From positions 495,001 to 559,000 of the forward strand of contig NC_036446.1 of the NCBI RefSeq assembly GCF_002775205.1: a DNA stretch of 64,000 nt. Reading direction: 5' to 3'. The translations under genes and the position numbers were made by a program. The notes below the pieces were generated by a model that worked only from the letters and a program-made list of their open reading frames with translations, did not search any database and was not told the origin of the DNA. This DNA is from Xiphophorus maculatus. Its lineage: Eukaryota > Chordata > Actinopteri > Cyprinodontiformes > Poeciliidae. Below, in pieces: positions 12,321 to 26,392 of the stretch; the first letter of the stretch is position 1; each line of letters starts with the position of its first letter.

Positions 12321-12400
12321 CCAAATATGGGCCTGACGTCATCCCTAGGCCCCGCCCCTTTGTGCAGCCAGGTCCTCCTGCGCTCAGCTTCATTTAAACT
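12321..12400 (+). promoter_or_regulatory. fhod1: fhod1 proximal promoter: CArG box, CRE, GC box, TATA-like
   Basis: Seen directly: CCAAATATGG (12321-12330) is a perfect SRF-binding CArG box. TGACGTCA (12334-12341) is a perfect CRE. CCCCGCCCC (12350-12358) is a GC box, and CATTTAAA (12391-12398) is TATA-like. The start codon is at 12476, so transcription plausibly begins near 12420. Known biology: many actin-regulatory genes are SRF/MRTF targets and FHOD1 itself stimulates SRF signalling, so a feedback loop is plausible. Promoter activity is inference. Confidence 0.7.
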
Positions 12401-12475
12401 TTCCTCCGCGGCGCAGCGAGCCGCACCGACTCTCCCTCAGCAGCCCAGCCGCAGTCTGGTCGCTGACTTTCGGCC

Positions 12476-12640
12476 ATGGATTCCGTCACCTGCCGGGTCC
12501 AGTACCTGGAGGACTCGGACCCGTTCATCTGCACAAACTTTCCCGAACCGCGGAGACCTCCGACTGTCTCCCTGGAGGAGGACCAGCCGCTGAGCGAACA
12601 GATCTCCGGGATCCACAAGCTGCTCGGGGCGCCGCTGAAG
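12476..12640 (+). CDS. fhod1: fhod1 exon 1
   Basis: Residues 1-55, start of the GTPase-binding domain. [20 protein letters not shown] is a hallmark FHOD N-terminus. The donor is AAG|GTGGGT, phase 0. Confidence 0.92.
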
Positions 12641-15600
12641 GTGGGTCACACTCCGAACCGGGCCGGAACCGGGCTCAGCGTGAGCTTAGTGCCAAAATCT
12701 GTCAGGTGAGGCGCATGGAGGGAGGAAAGGTTTCCAGGGTGAGGTGTCTCGTAGCCAGGGTGACGTCATGATGAATAATTACACAAAACGAATCCGGTCC
12801 AGTTAAAGGTTCACCTGGACAGGTGAGTCCGGAGGAGCAGGAAGTCCCGCCTCTTTACTGACCGGAAACACGTCAGATAAATCTGAACCTCTTCAGTAGC
12901 TGAGGCCCGGTCCAAACCGGGTCAGAACCGGGAACCAAACACAGCAGCCGGTCCACAGCACACACAATGGCCTAGTCAAAGTCCTGGAAGGCTGTGATGG
13001 GACGTTCGGAGAGCAGAACCACAACAATCTGAACCGGAGTTGGAAACCAGCGTGGACCAGAACCGGTTCTGCTGAGATGGATCCGGGTCTGTGGAGGTTC
13101 TGCTGGATCTTCTGGTTCTGGAGGTTCTGATGTTTCTGTGTTGGGCTGTCAGAGGTTTTCTGTTCTGATCTGGGTCAAAGTTTCTGCTCACCTGTTGAGC
13201 AACCAGCAGTGAAGGGGGCGGGGCTTCCAGCACCTGGGCAGGTAGACCAGGGGGCGGGGCTTCAGGAGCTGCAGCTGATTGGTCCTTCAGGCTGCAGTGA
13301 AATCCGTCCTGCAGAGGAAACGACCAGTCTGAAGACAAACCTCCCAGTCCTCCCAGTCTCTCTCCCAGTCCTCTTGTTCCTGGCAGATTTTTTCCGTTTT
13401 GCCAAACAGGAAGTGAGCAAAGTGCCGCAAAATGATTCAGAGGCGACTCAGTGTGGAGCCAGAGGTCAAAGGTCAGAGTCCTCAGACAGAGACAGACAGA
13501 CCTGTCTGACCTGAACCCACCAGAACCAGAACCTGTCAGTCTCCAGACCAGGATCTGAGGATCTGAAAAGAACAAGTTTCTGTTTATCACAGTAAGAGAT
13601 TATTATTATTATTATTATTATAATTATTATTATTTAAACTTTAAATTATCAGAAAATTTTCCAGATTTTTTTTATGATCATAAAATGCATCAGAACTGAA
13701 AACTCCTATTTAAACTTCAGGTTGTTGACCTTTAGTAACGATGACAAGTCGGACCCGACCGGTCCGAGTCCAGTCTGCTGTGAGGCGTTTGAGGCCTGCA
13801 GGAGTGTTCAGACCTCTGATTGTTCCCATCATGCCTTGGGGCCGGTTCCGCAGCCTGGGAGGGTGTGAGGTCTTCATCCTCTTCCTCGGCCCCCAGCAGG
13901 AAGTGGGCGGGGCATCCGATAAGCTAACTGCAGCGTTTCCTTCCTGTTTAAAGGATTAAAGGAGCAGTCCGCCTTTCTCCTCTACTGGACGGGTCAATCC
14001 GGTGGTTCTGATCAGAACCTGGACCCGACCAGACTTCTGGTCCGCCTGTCCATCTGAAGCTCCTCCTCGATCAAACCACAGGTGGCGCTACGCCTGGGCG
14101 CCTGACGTTCTGCGACGTTCAGGAGATTTTCTGGGTTTTCATAATTTAAATATTTATCAATGACCTGCAATAAACCTCTAGATCAGGGGTCTCAAACTCC
14201 AGGCCTCCAGTCGCTGTCCTGCAGTTTTTAGATGTACCACAGGTACAAAACGCTGGAATGAAACGACTTCATGACCTCCTCCTGGTGTGGATCAGGTCTC
14301 CCAGCCTCACTAACAACCTCATTATTCTGTTCTAAAAGTTGCAGTTTGAGACCCCTGGTCTAAATGATCAAATTCCAGATTTACCTCTTTGCTCTGTTTC
14401 ATAATAATTCTGATCGCATTAAAAACAAAACGGGCCACGCCCACCATTATAACCACGCCCACCATTATGGCCACGCCCACTGTCAGCTGATGAAGCCTTC
14501 AGGTCTGCAGATTTAAAATTTGATTTATTGGTTTCAACACTTAAAGTTCACTTTCTAAAACTGTAAGAAAAAAAGTGTGATTGTTGTTACCATGGTTACA
14601 ATCTGATGCCACGAGTTTACTGGGCCAGTTCTGGTTCTGGTTCAGTCCAGTTGCTTCAGAACCACCAACTGGAAGACAGAGCTGATTATTATGCGCTGGG
14701 ATTCGAACCCAGAACCTCCCTGCTTCCACCACAGCAACACTCTGGATCAAACTGGATCCAATAGAACCAAACCGCCTGGTCCAATAGAATCAGGCCGAAC
14801 TGGGCCACTGAACGTTACCAAACCTCAGGAAACCTGAGAATCAGTTTCTAAAGCTGGGCAGTGAGCTCACTCTGATAAACCAGACCAGAACCAGAACCAG
14901 CACGCTGCAGTTACTGCATTGCTTTAAAATGTGGAGCTGAGCTTCATCATCCTCCTCTTCCTCAGCTCCAGTCCAGAAATAGCAGGCAGAATGTGGTGCT
15001 ACTGGTTCTACTGGTCTAGAACCTCTGTCTGTGCTGCTTGACTGGCCGAGGTCCGATTAGAGCCAGGAGGACTAGAGACGATTACTAGACCAGATTGGAC
15101 TTCGCTAGAGAAATGGTTCTGGATCAGGAAGTTCTGGTTCTGGTGGAGTTTGGGTCGTGATCTTCTGAGTTCCTGATCCTTCTGGGTCCAGTTGAGTTGG
15201 TTCTGTTTGTTGTGGCAGCAGCTGCTGCTGGATCTGTTTACGGTGCACACATGCGCGTGCACACACACACACACTCTCTCTCTCTCTGGTTCTGACGTCG
15301 CTGCTGCAAAATGATTCATAATCTATAAATAAATGAATGAAGCCTGTGATCTTCAATATTTCCCAGCTTGAGTCTCTATATTTATATTCTTTTAATACAA
15401 ATAATCCAGTTTATTTATTTCATGTTTTTATTCCTCATTAAATAACTCCGATAAAGTTTGAATACATCCAGCTGTGGCTAACATCCAGCTAGCAGGTATG
15501 TGGCTAACATCCAGCTAGATGGTCTGTGGCTAACATCCAGCTAGCAGGTATGTGGCTAACATCCAGCTAGCAGGTATGTGGCTAACATCCAGCTAGATGG

Positions 15601-18600
15601 TCTGTGGCTAACATCCAGCTAGCAGGTATGTGGCTAACATCCAGCTAGATGGTCTGTGGCTAACATCCAGCTAGATGGTCTGTGGCTAACATCCAGCTAG
15701 ATGGTCTGTGGCTAACATCCAGCTAGATGGTCTGTGGCTAACATCCAGCTAGCGGGTCTGTGGCTAACATCCAGCTAGATGGTCTGTGGCTAACATCCAG
15801 CTAGCGGGTATGTGGCTAACATCCAGCTAGATGGTCTGTGGTTAACATCCAGCTAGATGGTCTGTGGCTAACATCCAGCTAGCAGGTATGTGGCTAACAT
15901 CCAGCTAGATGGTCTGTGGCTAACATCCAGCTAGATGGTCTGTGGCTAACATCCAGCTAGATGGTCTGTGGCTAACATCCAGCTAGCAGGTATGTGGCTA
16001 ACATCCAGCTAGATGGTCTGTGGCTAACATCCAGCTAGCTCAGGGGTAGGCAACTCCAGGCCTGGAGGGCCTAAAAGTCTCCTGCAACCTTTAGATGTGT
16101 CTCTACTTCAACACACCTGAGTCAAATAATGAGGCCATTAGCAGAACCTGGAGAACCTGACTGCACTGAGGAGGTGAGTTAGCTGTTGGATTCAAGTGTG
16201 TTGGACCAGGGAGACGTCTAAGAGTTGCAGGACACCGGACCTCCAGGACCAGGATTGCCCACCTCTGAGCTAGCTAGTCTGTGGCTAACATCCAGCTAGG
16301 AGTGAAACCGATCCGGTTGTGTTGCAGCTGGAGGACTGCGCCCTGCAGGTGTCTCCCAGCGGGACGTACCTGGACCTGGACTCGTCTCTGGCGGAGCAGC
16401 GGGATGAGCTGGACACCTTCTACCAGGACCTGGCGTGAGTCTGAGCCCCGACCCCCGACCCTTGCTGCTGTGGTACCAAAACCGGCACCGGGTTCTGACT
16501 GTGTCTCTGTTTCCACAGAAAGGGCAGGAAGCCGATCCTGGTCCTGAGGAACCAGCTCTCCGTCCGCGTTCACCTCATCCTGGGTAAATGTTTCCGTCTG
16601 CTGACTCACAGGAAAGGCAGGCAGAGTTTCCTCTGACTCAGCCGGTTTTGTTGGGTCGCCTGGTTCTGGAACCTCTGAGAGGGCTAAACCAAACCTCTGT
16701 TTCCATGGAAACCTGAGGACACCAGCCGACGTCTGCAGAGCGGACCAGACCGCATGTCCCTCTGCACCCGGGACGGGTTCTGATGGTTCTGGTTTTGGTT
16801 GATATCTTCAGACAGAAATAATTGATCAGGGAGGACATCAATCTTTTCATAGATTATCTGACATGTTTTTTATGGAAGTTACAATCTGCAGCTTCTACCA
16901 AATGCTTGTGATTTTAATGTTTCATTATTTAAACCTTCATGATGAAACGGATCCATTTTTTCTCTGCCGTATAAAAACGCTGCAGCAGATGAAGAGAAAA
17001 CCTCAGGAAACTCTTCTGATCTTCAATCAGATTAAATGTTCTTCAGTCTGACGGGTTCTTCTAACCGGGTCGAGGTTCTGGTTCTGGTTGTGTGTGTTTC
17101 TGCTCAGCGTGTTTTCTGTGTGTTTCCGTGGAGACTGAGGCTTTTATTTTTAGCCCGTTATTTTCTGACCTTATCTGAGCCCAGAAGGCTGCTGCTCTCT
17201 TCCTGTTTGTGGCTTCAGTCTCCTCCAGCAGTTTGGATCGGAACCCGTTTGGATCAGAACCGTCCTGGTTTCTGGTGGTTTTTCTCCTCTCGGGTTTCCT
17301 CTCTGCTCTGTTTTTGTCTCAGTTGTTGTGTTTTTGCTCGACCCGTTTAAAGTTCTGGTTCTGGCCTGTTACAACTTGTCAAACATCCGGGGGGAGGAGC
17401 TAAACGCTGGCGGCGCTGCAGCCGGGCCGGTTCTGCAGGCGGCTGCCCCGTCTGGGCCCGGAGGGGTTCTCTTTGTTTGCAGCAGCTTCAGTCTGTCGGG
17501 ACAAAGTTGTGCAAAGTTTCACGGCTGGAGGCGGGGCTTTCCCAGCATGCCTTGCCAGCCTGCAGGCGACTCGCTGAGGAGCCGACGTCAGAAACCACAG
17601 CGTTACTTAGACCCAACAGAACCAGAACCACACACAGACAACAGCTGACCTCTGACCTTTAAGATGCTGGCTGGGCCTGTAGCGTCAGACGTTTAGCTCC
17701 CCCTCTGACCTCTGACCTGTCAACCTCAGCATCTGATTAAAATTAGGATTAAAAAGAATCAGGAAATTCTGGCCTGAAAAATCAAAATAAAATGAGAATA
17801 AATTTAATGTTAAACAAGATAAAATCTGAATGTATAATAATCACATAGCATAAAAATCTAAATAAAATCAAAATAGGATCAGAATAAAATCTTGGCACAA
17901 ACCAGAATTTAAAAAAGTCAGAAAATAAATTAGATAAAATTGAATCAACCCAAAATCAGATAAAAGATTGAGATAAAAATGAAGGTAAAATGTGAGTAAA
18001 ACTCCTTAGAAATGAAAACTATCTGGATAAAAAATGTTTTCCGGTTCATGATTAAATCTAAATTTGAAAAACAAATCAATAAATAAATCAATAATTGAGT
18101 CAGAAATATTGATTTCATCTTGTTTTTGCCCCAGAAGCCTAAAGATGTATTATTATAGATTTTTATTCATGTGGAGACAATCAGCGTGACCAGAATGAGT
18201 CTCTATTCATTTATATTCCTGCTGCTGGGAACACTGGGAACACTGGGAACAACGGGATCCAGTTTTAGGTAACTGGAAAGGACCAGATGAAGCTTTTCTT
18301 CTCCTGGATCTTTGCCCAGAGTGTGTTGCTTCATATGCTGCAGTGCGTGTCTGTGTGTGTGCGGGTGTGTGTGTGCGGGTGTGTGTGTGTGCACGCAGGG
18401 TGTGTGGGTGTGTGTGTGGTGGAATCTGGTCGATGACTCGCTGAGTCAGGCTGGTATTGAGGAAGAGGAGGGTTCCCAAAAACAATGAGTCGACAGCCTT
18501 GCGTTACCATGACAACACCATGTCCTGAATGAGTTTTGAATCCAGATCCTGTCCAGAATCCGGGCCGGTTTCCGGTCTCTGAAAACGTGCAGAGCTCCAT

Positions 18601-21600
18601 CAGACGGTGGATGTTGTGCGTCAGATTTATGGGCGCTCCAGAAACAAGTGAATACAAAGGTTCCTGTTTGGGATTTCTGTAAAAAAAAAAAAAAAACGTT
18701 AAGATTGATGTAATTAATAAATTGAGCTAAACTCCCAGCTCTAACATTGATATTCTGTTTCTATTCTGGTATGGATGGAGCGGCGGACCAGAACAACACT
18801 TTGGATCTCGATCCGTCTGAATCCGTCCTGAAACAAAGCGCAGACGCGCTGCTTCCTCTGCTGCTTCTCTTCCTGCTCGGCTTGTTTTCCTCGTTTTTCT
18901 GCCGGAGATCCAGACGATTGATTATCGGCTGATCGGCCGTCAGCTGGAGACCGGTTTGCTGAAGCAGGGAGGCATCTGAAACATGCAGCACGGGGCAACG
19001 GGGCAACGCCCAGGGGCGCCGCCCTAATGGCTAAAATGTAGCACCTTATGGTCTCCACCAGGGGCAGTGTGGAGCTGAACGGCAGTGGGCCGAGGACACC
19101 GCCTTGAGGATCGCCTCGCTGATCTCTGCTCCGACTGGAAACCAGCTGCAGAGAACATCTGGAGCCAGTTCTGCTGCCGAGACGGATTCAGAACCAGAGT
19201 CGGTTCTGTTGGACCACATCAACGTTCCGACCAGAGAGACATGGAGGACGGTTCTGTCTGTACGAAACCAGACTCTGGCTCAGTTCAGACCAGGTTCACT
19301 CCCAGAGAGGGGTCAAAGGTTAAACACCTCTTCCTTGGTGGCCCTCTCAGCCAGAACTCCGGTACAAGAACCAGTAGCTGTGGCCCGGTTCCTCCGGGTG
19401 AATTCGTGCTGCTTGACTCAGACAGGAAATGCCTGAGTGGGTTTATCAGCCTCACTTTTTCCTGTTGAGGATAAACAGGAACCTTCATCAGGATGTAGGT
19501 TCTGTTCTGCAGGTCGGATCCGGATCAGCTGCAGATAATAATCCTGATGAATATCTGCATGCTGCAGCACTGGACCTGCAGAGGTTCGGAGGTTCTGTTC
19601 GGTTCTGGTCCAGATAAGGCAATATTACAAAAAAATTACAAAGTAAATATTTCATGTTCTCAGTTTGAACATGAAATATGTTTTTGTGGTTCTGGTTCTG
19701 GTTCTGGTCAGACGGGTCCTCTGACCTTCAGAGTCCTTCACTCAGCTGCTCTTCATCATCCTCGTCTTCCTCAGCTGATGGTGGGAAACAGCTGCCAGTC
19801 AGCACGAGCCACCGTCGGCACGCAGGAAGTGATGTCAGTGGAGGAAAGGAAACTGCAGCTTGTTCTTTTTTTGGTTGTGGATGAGCAGCTGGAGTTCTGC
19901 TATGTCTGGATCGGATCACAGTTCAGGACCGGTTCTGGGTGCGACCCGTCTCGACCACCTGGTTCCCTGCAGGATTCAGGAATGAGGCAGAAAAACCAGT
20001 TAGAGCTACAGAACCAGAACCGGCCCGGTTTCCTCTGCTCTGATCTGTTCTGGTTGGTTCTGTTCGGTTCTAGTCGGGGTTCTTGCTGAGCCGGGTCAGG
20101 TTGAGTTGTTTGCTGGCCCGATTGTGGAGCTGCATTCTGGTTCCAGCGGCGTCTTTGTTTAGAGAGATGAAGGAAGCTGATGGCCCGGTTTGCTGGTTCT
20201 GACCCAAACAGATCCAGACTCATCCGGACTCTGGTTCAGAGCCAGAAAGAGACGCAGAATATCCGATAAATCTGGGCAACTCCTCCTGCTTCTCGGCAGC
20301 GTTTGGACTCGGCTTCCCATCAGAACTTCTCTGCATGTCGGCGCCTGTTGCTGCAGTTTCATCATCCTCGTCTTCATCATGCTGACTCCTGCTCCGCAGC
20401 TTCTCAGGAACCAACTTCTGTTTCACAACAACCAGAACCGGCGAACCGGGACGGCAGCAGAACCTGTGCTAGTTCTGCACACGGACCGGACCGGATCAAA
20501 CCGGTCCTGTGCGTCTGCAGCAGCTGTTTGACCCAGACCGACTCAGAGACTCGTTCTGATTTTAAAACCAAATAAATTGAAACGGTTTGAAGGGTAGAGT
20601 GCCTTCTCCGGGTCAGGGGGGTGTCCTGCCCCAAGTGGAGGAGTTTAAGTATCTCGGGATCTTGTTCACGAATGAGGGAAGAAGGGAGCGGGAGATCGAC
20701 AGGCGGATTGGCGCAGCATCTGCTGTCAAGTGGGCGTTGTACCGGTCCGTCGTGGTGAAGAGAGAGCTGAGCCAAAAAGCGAAGCTCTCCATTTACCGGT
20801 CGATCTACGTTCCCACCCTCATCTATGGTCATGAGCTTTGGGTCATGACCGAAAGAACGAGATCGCGGATACAAGCGGCCGGAATGGGTTTTCTCCGTAG
20901 GGTGTCTGGGCTCTCCCTTAGAGATAGGGTGAGAAGCTCAGTCATCCGGGAGGGACTCAGAGTAGAGCCGCTGCTCCTTCACATCGAGAGGAGCCAGTTG
21001 AGGCTCAGGCATCTGGTCAGGATGCCTCCTGGACGCCTCCCTGGTGAGGTGTTCCGGGCACGTCCCACCGGGAGGAGGCCCCGGGGAAGACCCAGGACAC
21101 GCTGGAGGGACTATGTCTCTCGGCTGGCCTGGGAACGCCTCGGGATTCCCCCGGAGGAGCTAGAAGAAGTGGCCGGGGAGAGGGAAGTCTGGGCCTCCCT
21201 TCTGAAGCTGCTACCCCCGCGACCCGACCTCGGATAAGCGGAAGAAGATGGATGGATGGATGGATGGACGGTTTGAAGGAGCTGCCAGCTGTTTGTCCTC
21301 CTCAAATATCAAATTACATATTTTAGATACTTTATTCATCCTGAAGAGGGAAACTTTCATATCCAGCAGCAAAACAGTCGATAAATAAATACAACTAAAA
21401 TAAAATGCACATAAACATACTGTCACACACAAGCCTTGGCTTCAGCCCATTCCTTTTTGGTAAATTATTGGTTTGTAAAAAAAAAAGAAAAAGCATTTTA
21501 TTTTTTTGTAATGGAACTGTGAATAATATTATACAATTACCTTCGCTATATTTTATCACGCTGCTGTAAATTTACAAAATGGTTAATCTGAAAAATTGTT

Positions 21601-24600
21601 TTTTGGTTAAAACAACACAAAATAGTAGCCATGAACACCGGGACTGAAACAGGAAGTTCTGCAGGTAGTTTGCAGCAGTGGGCGGAGCTCATAGCTCCTC
21701 CTCCGTCCTGATTGGTTGCTGATGTTGGGGCGGTCCATATCGGTCACTGAATTTGACCTGAATCGACCACCTGGCTGTGACATCACTTCCTGTCTCTTCT
21801 TGGTTTCCAGAGAGGTTGTACAACTCCAAAGGCCCAGAGCTGAGGCGCTGTCTGTTCTCCCTCAAGCAGCTCTTCCAGGTAACCGCCTGCAGACTCACCT
21901 GAGCCACGACCCGACTTCCTGCAGTCCATTCTGCATTTCCCAGCATGCAGCGCTGCTGGTCCTCTGCTGCAGCTCCTCCTGCAGCTGGTAGGGGGCGCAC
22001 TCAGCCGGGAGCTGCTCAGCTACATTTTGGAGCATTCTCCTTCTGCTGCTCCTCCACCTGAACAGCTCCACCTGCTGGACGAGGAGCTCAGCAGCTGCAG
22101 GAGACGATCTGCAGAGCGGTGCAATGGCTAGTCTGGTGGAGGTCAGAGGTCATCCTGGAACTGCTGCCTTCCAGAATGAACTCAGGGAAAACCGTCTTGA
22201 CATGATGATGATGATGAAGATGGTCTGTGTCTCCAGGACGATAAGGATCTGGTCCCAGAGTTTGTAGCATCTGAAGGCTTGGCGTGTTTCATCAAGGTTG
22301 GAGCCGAAGCCGACCACAACTACCAGAACTACATCCTGAGAGGTAAGGCCCCGCCCCCTGAGACGTGACCCCGCCCCCTGACACGTGGCTCCGACTCCTG
22401 GCTAAAAATACTAACTTTTTTCATACCAAATCCGATTTACAGGTTTAATTGATTTTAATTCTTGTTTTCTCTTCTAAAAAATACTTTCTAAAAAGCCCAT
22501 CCTGTGAGTTGTCTGAAGTATTACATCCAGACTATGAGAAGTTTTCTTTAATTACAAGAAAAACACTTGAAAATTACAAAAAAAACTTGTAGAGTAGCGA
22601 GAAGCTCAGTATGATTCTTGCTTCATAACAGATGCTTTTGTTTCAACGTTGCTGCTGCTGATAACCTGATGAGTCAAAAGATGAAAAATGTTCTTATCTG
22701 TAAAACTGAGACAAAGTAACTCCACACAGCATTCCTCATTTTAATGTAACTGTTTTATGTTCTCATTAAAACTCATTCAATCACTAATTAATTTTCCTTA
22801 CATTTCAACTTTACTCTTGTGATTTAAAGAATAAATAAATCAATGTCCAAATAACCAGAAGCTGTAAAACATGCTTGTTAAACAAGATGGCAGCCCTGGG
22901 CGTGATGACATCACTCTGAACTACAGAAACCAAAGAAGCACATTGGTGGGAAAAAGCAGATTAATTAGTTCATTAATTTATCAATGTGTCTCCCAGGCGT
23001 GTTTCAAAGATGGAAGCTCTTCCATACGTCTCTGCTGTTGTGTTTGGTGCTGATCCAAACGGATCGCTGTTTTAGTCTCAGTCAGACAGGCGTCCTCGTC
23101 CCACAGGACGGAAACTTTGCTCTTCACACGTCCAGAAAAGCCGCAGAGCGCAGCCTCAGATTATAGCCTAGAGGCTGGGACTGTGGAGACTCATCTGTCT
23201 TCCTGTCTGTCCCTCCGTCCCCCGCCATCCAGCTCTCAGCCAGATCATGCTGTTTGTGGACGGGATGAACGGCGTGATCCACCACCCAGAGACGCTGCAG
23301 TGGCTCTACACGCTGACAGGAAGTGTGGTGAGTCAGAACCCAAAATCAACCTGAGACGCCTGATCAAAAGTGTGGTGGCGCCCCCTGCTGGTCAGACAGT
23401 GACTCTGCTCCTTCTGTTTCCAGTCTCACCTGCTGGTGAAAACGGCTCTGAAGCTCCTCATCGTGTTTGTGGAGTACGCCGAGTCCAACAGTCCTCTGCT
23501 GATCGGCGCCGTGACAACGGTGGACGCAAAGAGAGGTACACACACACACACACACACACACACAGGGCTCCAACCTAATAGGTGGATGAGGCCCAGACTC
23601 GCTCCCAGGTGTGCTGATGAGGGCTGTTGCTATGGTTACCACTGTGTGTGCTTTAGGTGTGAAGCCTTGGACGAACCTGATGGACGTTCTGGAGGAGAAG
23701 AACGGCGCCGACACAGAGCTGCTGGTCTTCACCATGACGCTCATCAACAAGGTACCAACCTGACCAGGACCAGACCTGACAGAGACCAGAACCAGACTAG
23801 ATCTAGAATCAGAACCAGACCCGGCCAGAACCAGAACCGACCAGACCTGGACCAGACCTGTGAGAGACCAGAACCAGTACCTGACCTGTCAGAAACCAGA
23901 ACCAGAACCATCAGAGAGCAGAACCAGAACCAGCCTCCGTTGGCTCATTCCCTTTGTGGTTCCGGTCCAGATTCTGGCAGCGCTGCCGGACCAGGACTCG
24001 TTCTACGACGTGACGGACTGCCTGGAGCGTCTGGGCATGGAGGCCGTGGTCCGGAAACACCTGAGCAGCAAGCGGGCGGAGCCGGACCTCAAGGCCCAGT
24101 TCTCCACCTATGAGGTACTGTCGCCGAGGTCATGTTCCCGCTCCGCTTCCTGTCCGCTGACTCGGCGCCGCCTGCTGTCCTCACGTGTCTCCTGTCCTCC
24201 AGGCGGCTCTGCGGCACGAGGACGGAGACGTGGATCACTCCGCACCCCTCCTCAGAAAGGAGAGGAGAAAGATGGCCGCCGGCGACCAGGAGGGCAGGAA
24301 GAGCCGGCGCTCCAGTCAGAACCTGCCGGACCTGCTGTCCCCCACCCCCTCCACGCCTGTCCTCTCCCCGTCCTCCACCATATCCTCGCCCACGCTGGAC
24401 AGCACCACTTCGTCGCCGCTGTCCTCTGAACCCGGAAGCTCCGCCTCCAGCCCCTCCGGGTCCCCTCGGGGCTCGCCGCTGCCCCCCCCCGCTGGACCCG
24501 GCGGCGATGGGTCCACCGAGCTGGGGACCAAGACGCCGTCCAGCCCGTAAGTCCACAGACCGGCAGCTGGTGCTGTTGGGTTGTCTCTGTCCAGCTGTTT

Positions 24601-26342
24601 TGGACCATGTTCTGGTTCTGTCCCAGTTTGGAGACGGGTGACTCCAGCAAGCAGAAATGTTTGTCCTCCATGTTTGGTATCAGACACCAGTTCAGATCTG
24701 CACCGTTGCCACGGCAACTCACTACTGGGTTGCACTCGGGTCCGAGTCTAAGCCTTCAGAATCTTCGGTCCTCAGCCTGTCTCTGGGTCCAGCACCGGGT
24801 CCTCAGGTTCTGAGCAGGAACCGGTCCGTCCTCATGCTGGACATGCTGGAGTTGCTGGTTTTAGTTGTAGTTTTGATTTTTTTATACTTTACAGGATTTA
24901 AAAAGGTCAAATATTGTGTTGTGATTATGTTTACATAGATTATGTAACGAATCTACAGAAATCATTTTCTAAAAGTTTGTTCTGCGTTTTCTGTCGCCGC
25001 TCGGTGGACCGGCGTAGCCGTAACGCAGCGCCGTAATTGGCTGACAGCTGACGTAAACTGCTTGTGTGGGAAGAAGTCAGTTCCACGGCTCATCGAAAGG
25101 CTAAAAAAAGATTCATAAACACTAAAATGGCGGATGCTGCATCTAGAGCACGCTCTAGTTTGTTTTAGAAATGCTTGCTACAGTTCCAGTTAGTTAGTTT
25201 TTCCCCAATTATTACTGATATTATTTCAGTTGATGAAATTGCTTTTTCAATTTCAGTTTTTATTTTGTTAGTTTTAGTAAACTATAATAGCTATAGTTAC
25301 TATAGTTCTGGTTCCTCTTGGCCCGGTCCATCATCATGTTCCTGATAGGTGGACAGGAAGTTACCAGATGTCTCGCCTGCAGACCTGTCCTCTGTCTCTG
25401 TCCTCTGGGTGTCCTCCTGTTGGTCTCTGTCCTCTGTCTCCTCTAATCCGCCATCTTTCCCTTCCTCTCCTCTGTCTCGCTGCGGTTGCGCCCATCGGCC
25501 ACCAGGAGTCGCTCTTTTCTCAGCCACCACATGTCGGCTCTGGGTCTGGGCAGGAAGTCCCGCCTCTTCTCCAAAACCAGCTCCATCTCTGAGGAGCCTC
25601 TGCCCGGCTGCAGGTCTGTACCTCCTGACTGACCTTTGACCTACCTCCTGTCAGCAGGACCTGCAGCGACCCCTGCAAGCTGATCAGGACATTGCAGCTC
25701 AGTAAAAAGCGAGAAGTTGGTCCTGCAGGGGGCGCTGGAGGGAGAATAACACACAGGGCTTTAGGAGCACCTTCTCACATAGGCTGCTCCAGCTCCGCTG
25801 TCGTAGGGACAGATACAGGAAATCCTTTCTGCCACATGCCATCTCACTGTACAATAAAAGCTAAATCATTGTTCTGCACTAATCAGTCCGATTTTGCGCA
25901 ACTGCACTGTGGCACACTTGCTGTACATATATTTACATATAAATACTGTATCTGCACTTTTTGAATCTTTGCAAGGACTGCTCTAAGCTGCTTTTATATT
26001 GAAAGCATGTCATATTTTATTCTTATTTTATTTTGTCTACATTGCTACTCAGTGGTGGTTGTTGTGTGTCTTTGTCTCTATGCTGCTGTAACTGCGAAAT
26101 AATTTCCCTGCTGGGATGAATAAAGTAATTTTATTCTATTCTATTCTGGGATCAGACGAGGTTTAGAGCGTTTTATCTGGACTGGGTCGGGTCCTGAGAG
26201 GTTCTGTTCAGGTTTTATTTAGTTAAAATCAGGTTTTAATCTGGAAACAGCAGAAAAACAGAACCAGACCGCTGCAGCAGATCTGGCAGTAACCAAGTCT
26301 AGAATGCAAACTCTTCATCATCTCTTCATGTGCTTGGCTCAG

Positions 26343-26392
<50 letters not shown>

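Noticed and set aside
12970..12985. A Tc1/mariner transposase
   Set aside because: Only a 16-bp match to the PSQSP-coding segment; no element ends or frame.
18741..20874. Several frames of 100-180 codons on both strands in fhod1 intron 3
   Set aside because: They overlap each other, are rich in Ser, Arg, Gln and Trp from GGTTCTGG words, and have no splice or family support.
20587..21237. A 216-codon frame as a possible host gene
   Set aside because: It is the C-terminus of a non-LTR reverse transcriptase inside a LINE with target-site duplication.
24089..24735. Overlapping long frames in and opposite fhod1 exon 10
   Set aside because: Shadows of the GC-rich Ser/Pro exon; only the frame that fits phase 0 in and phase 2 out is real.
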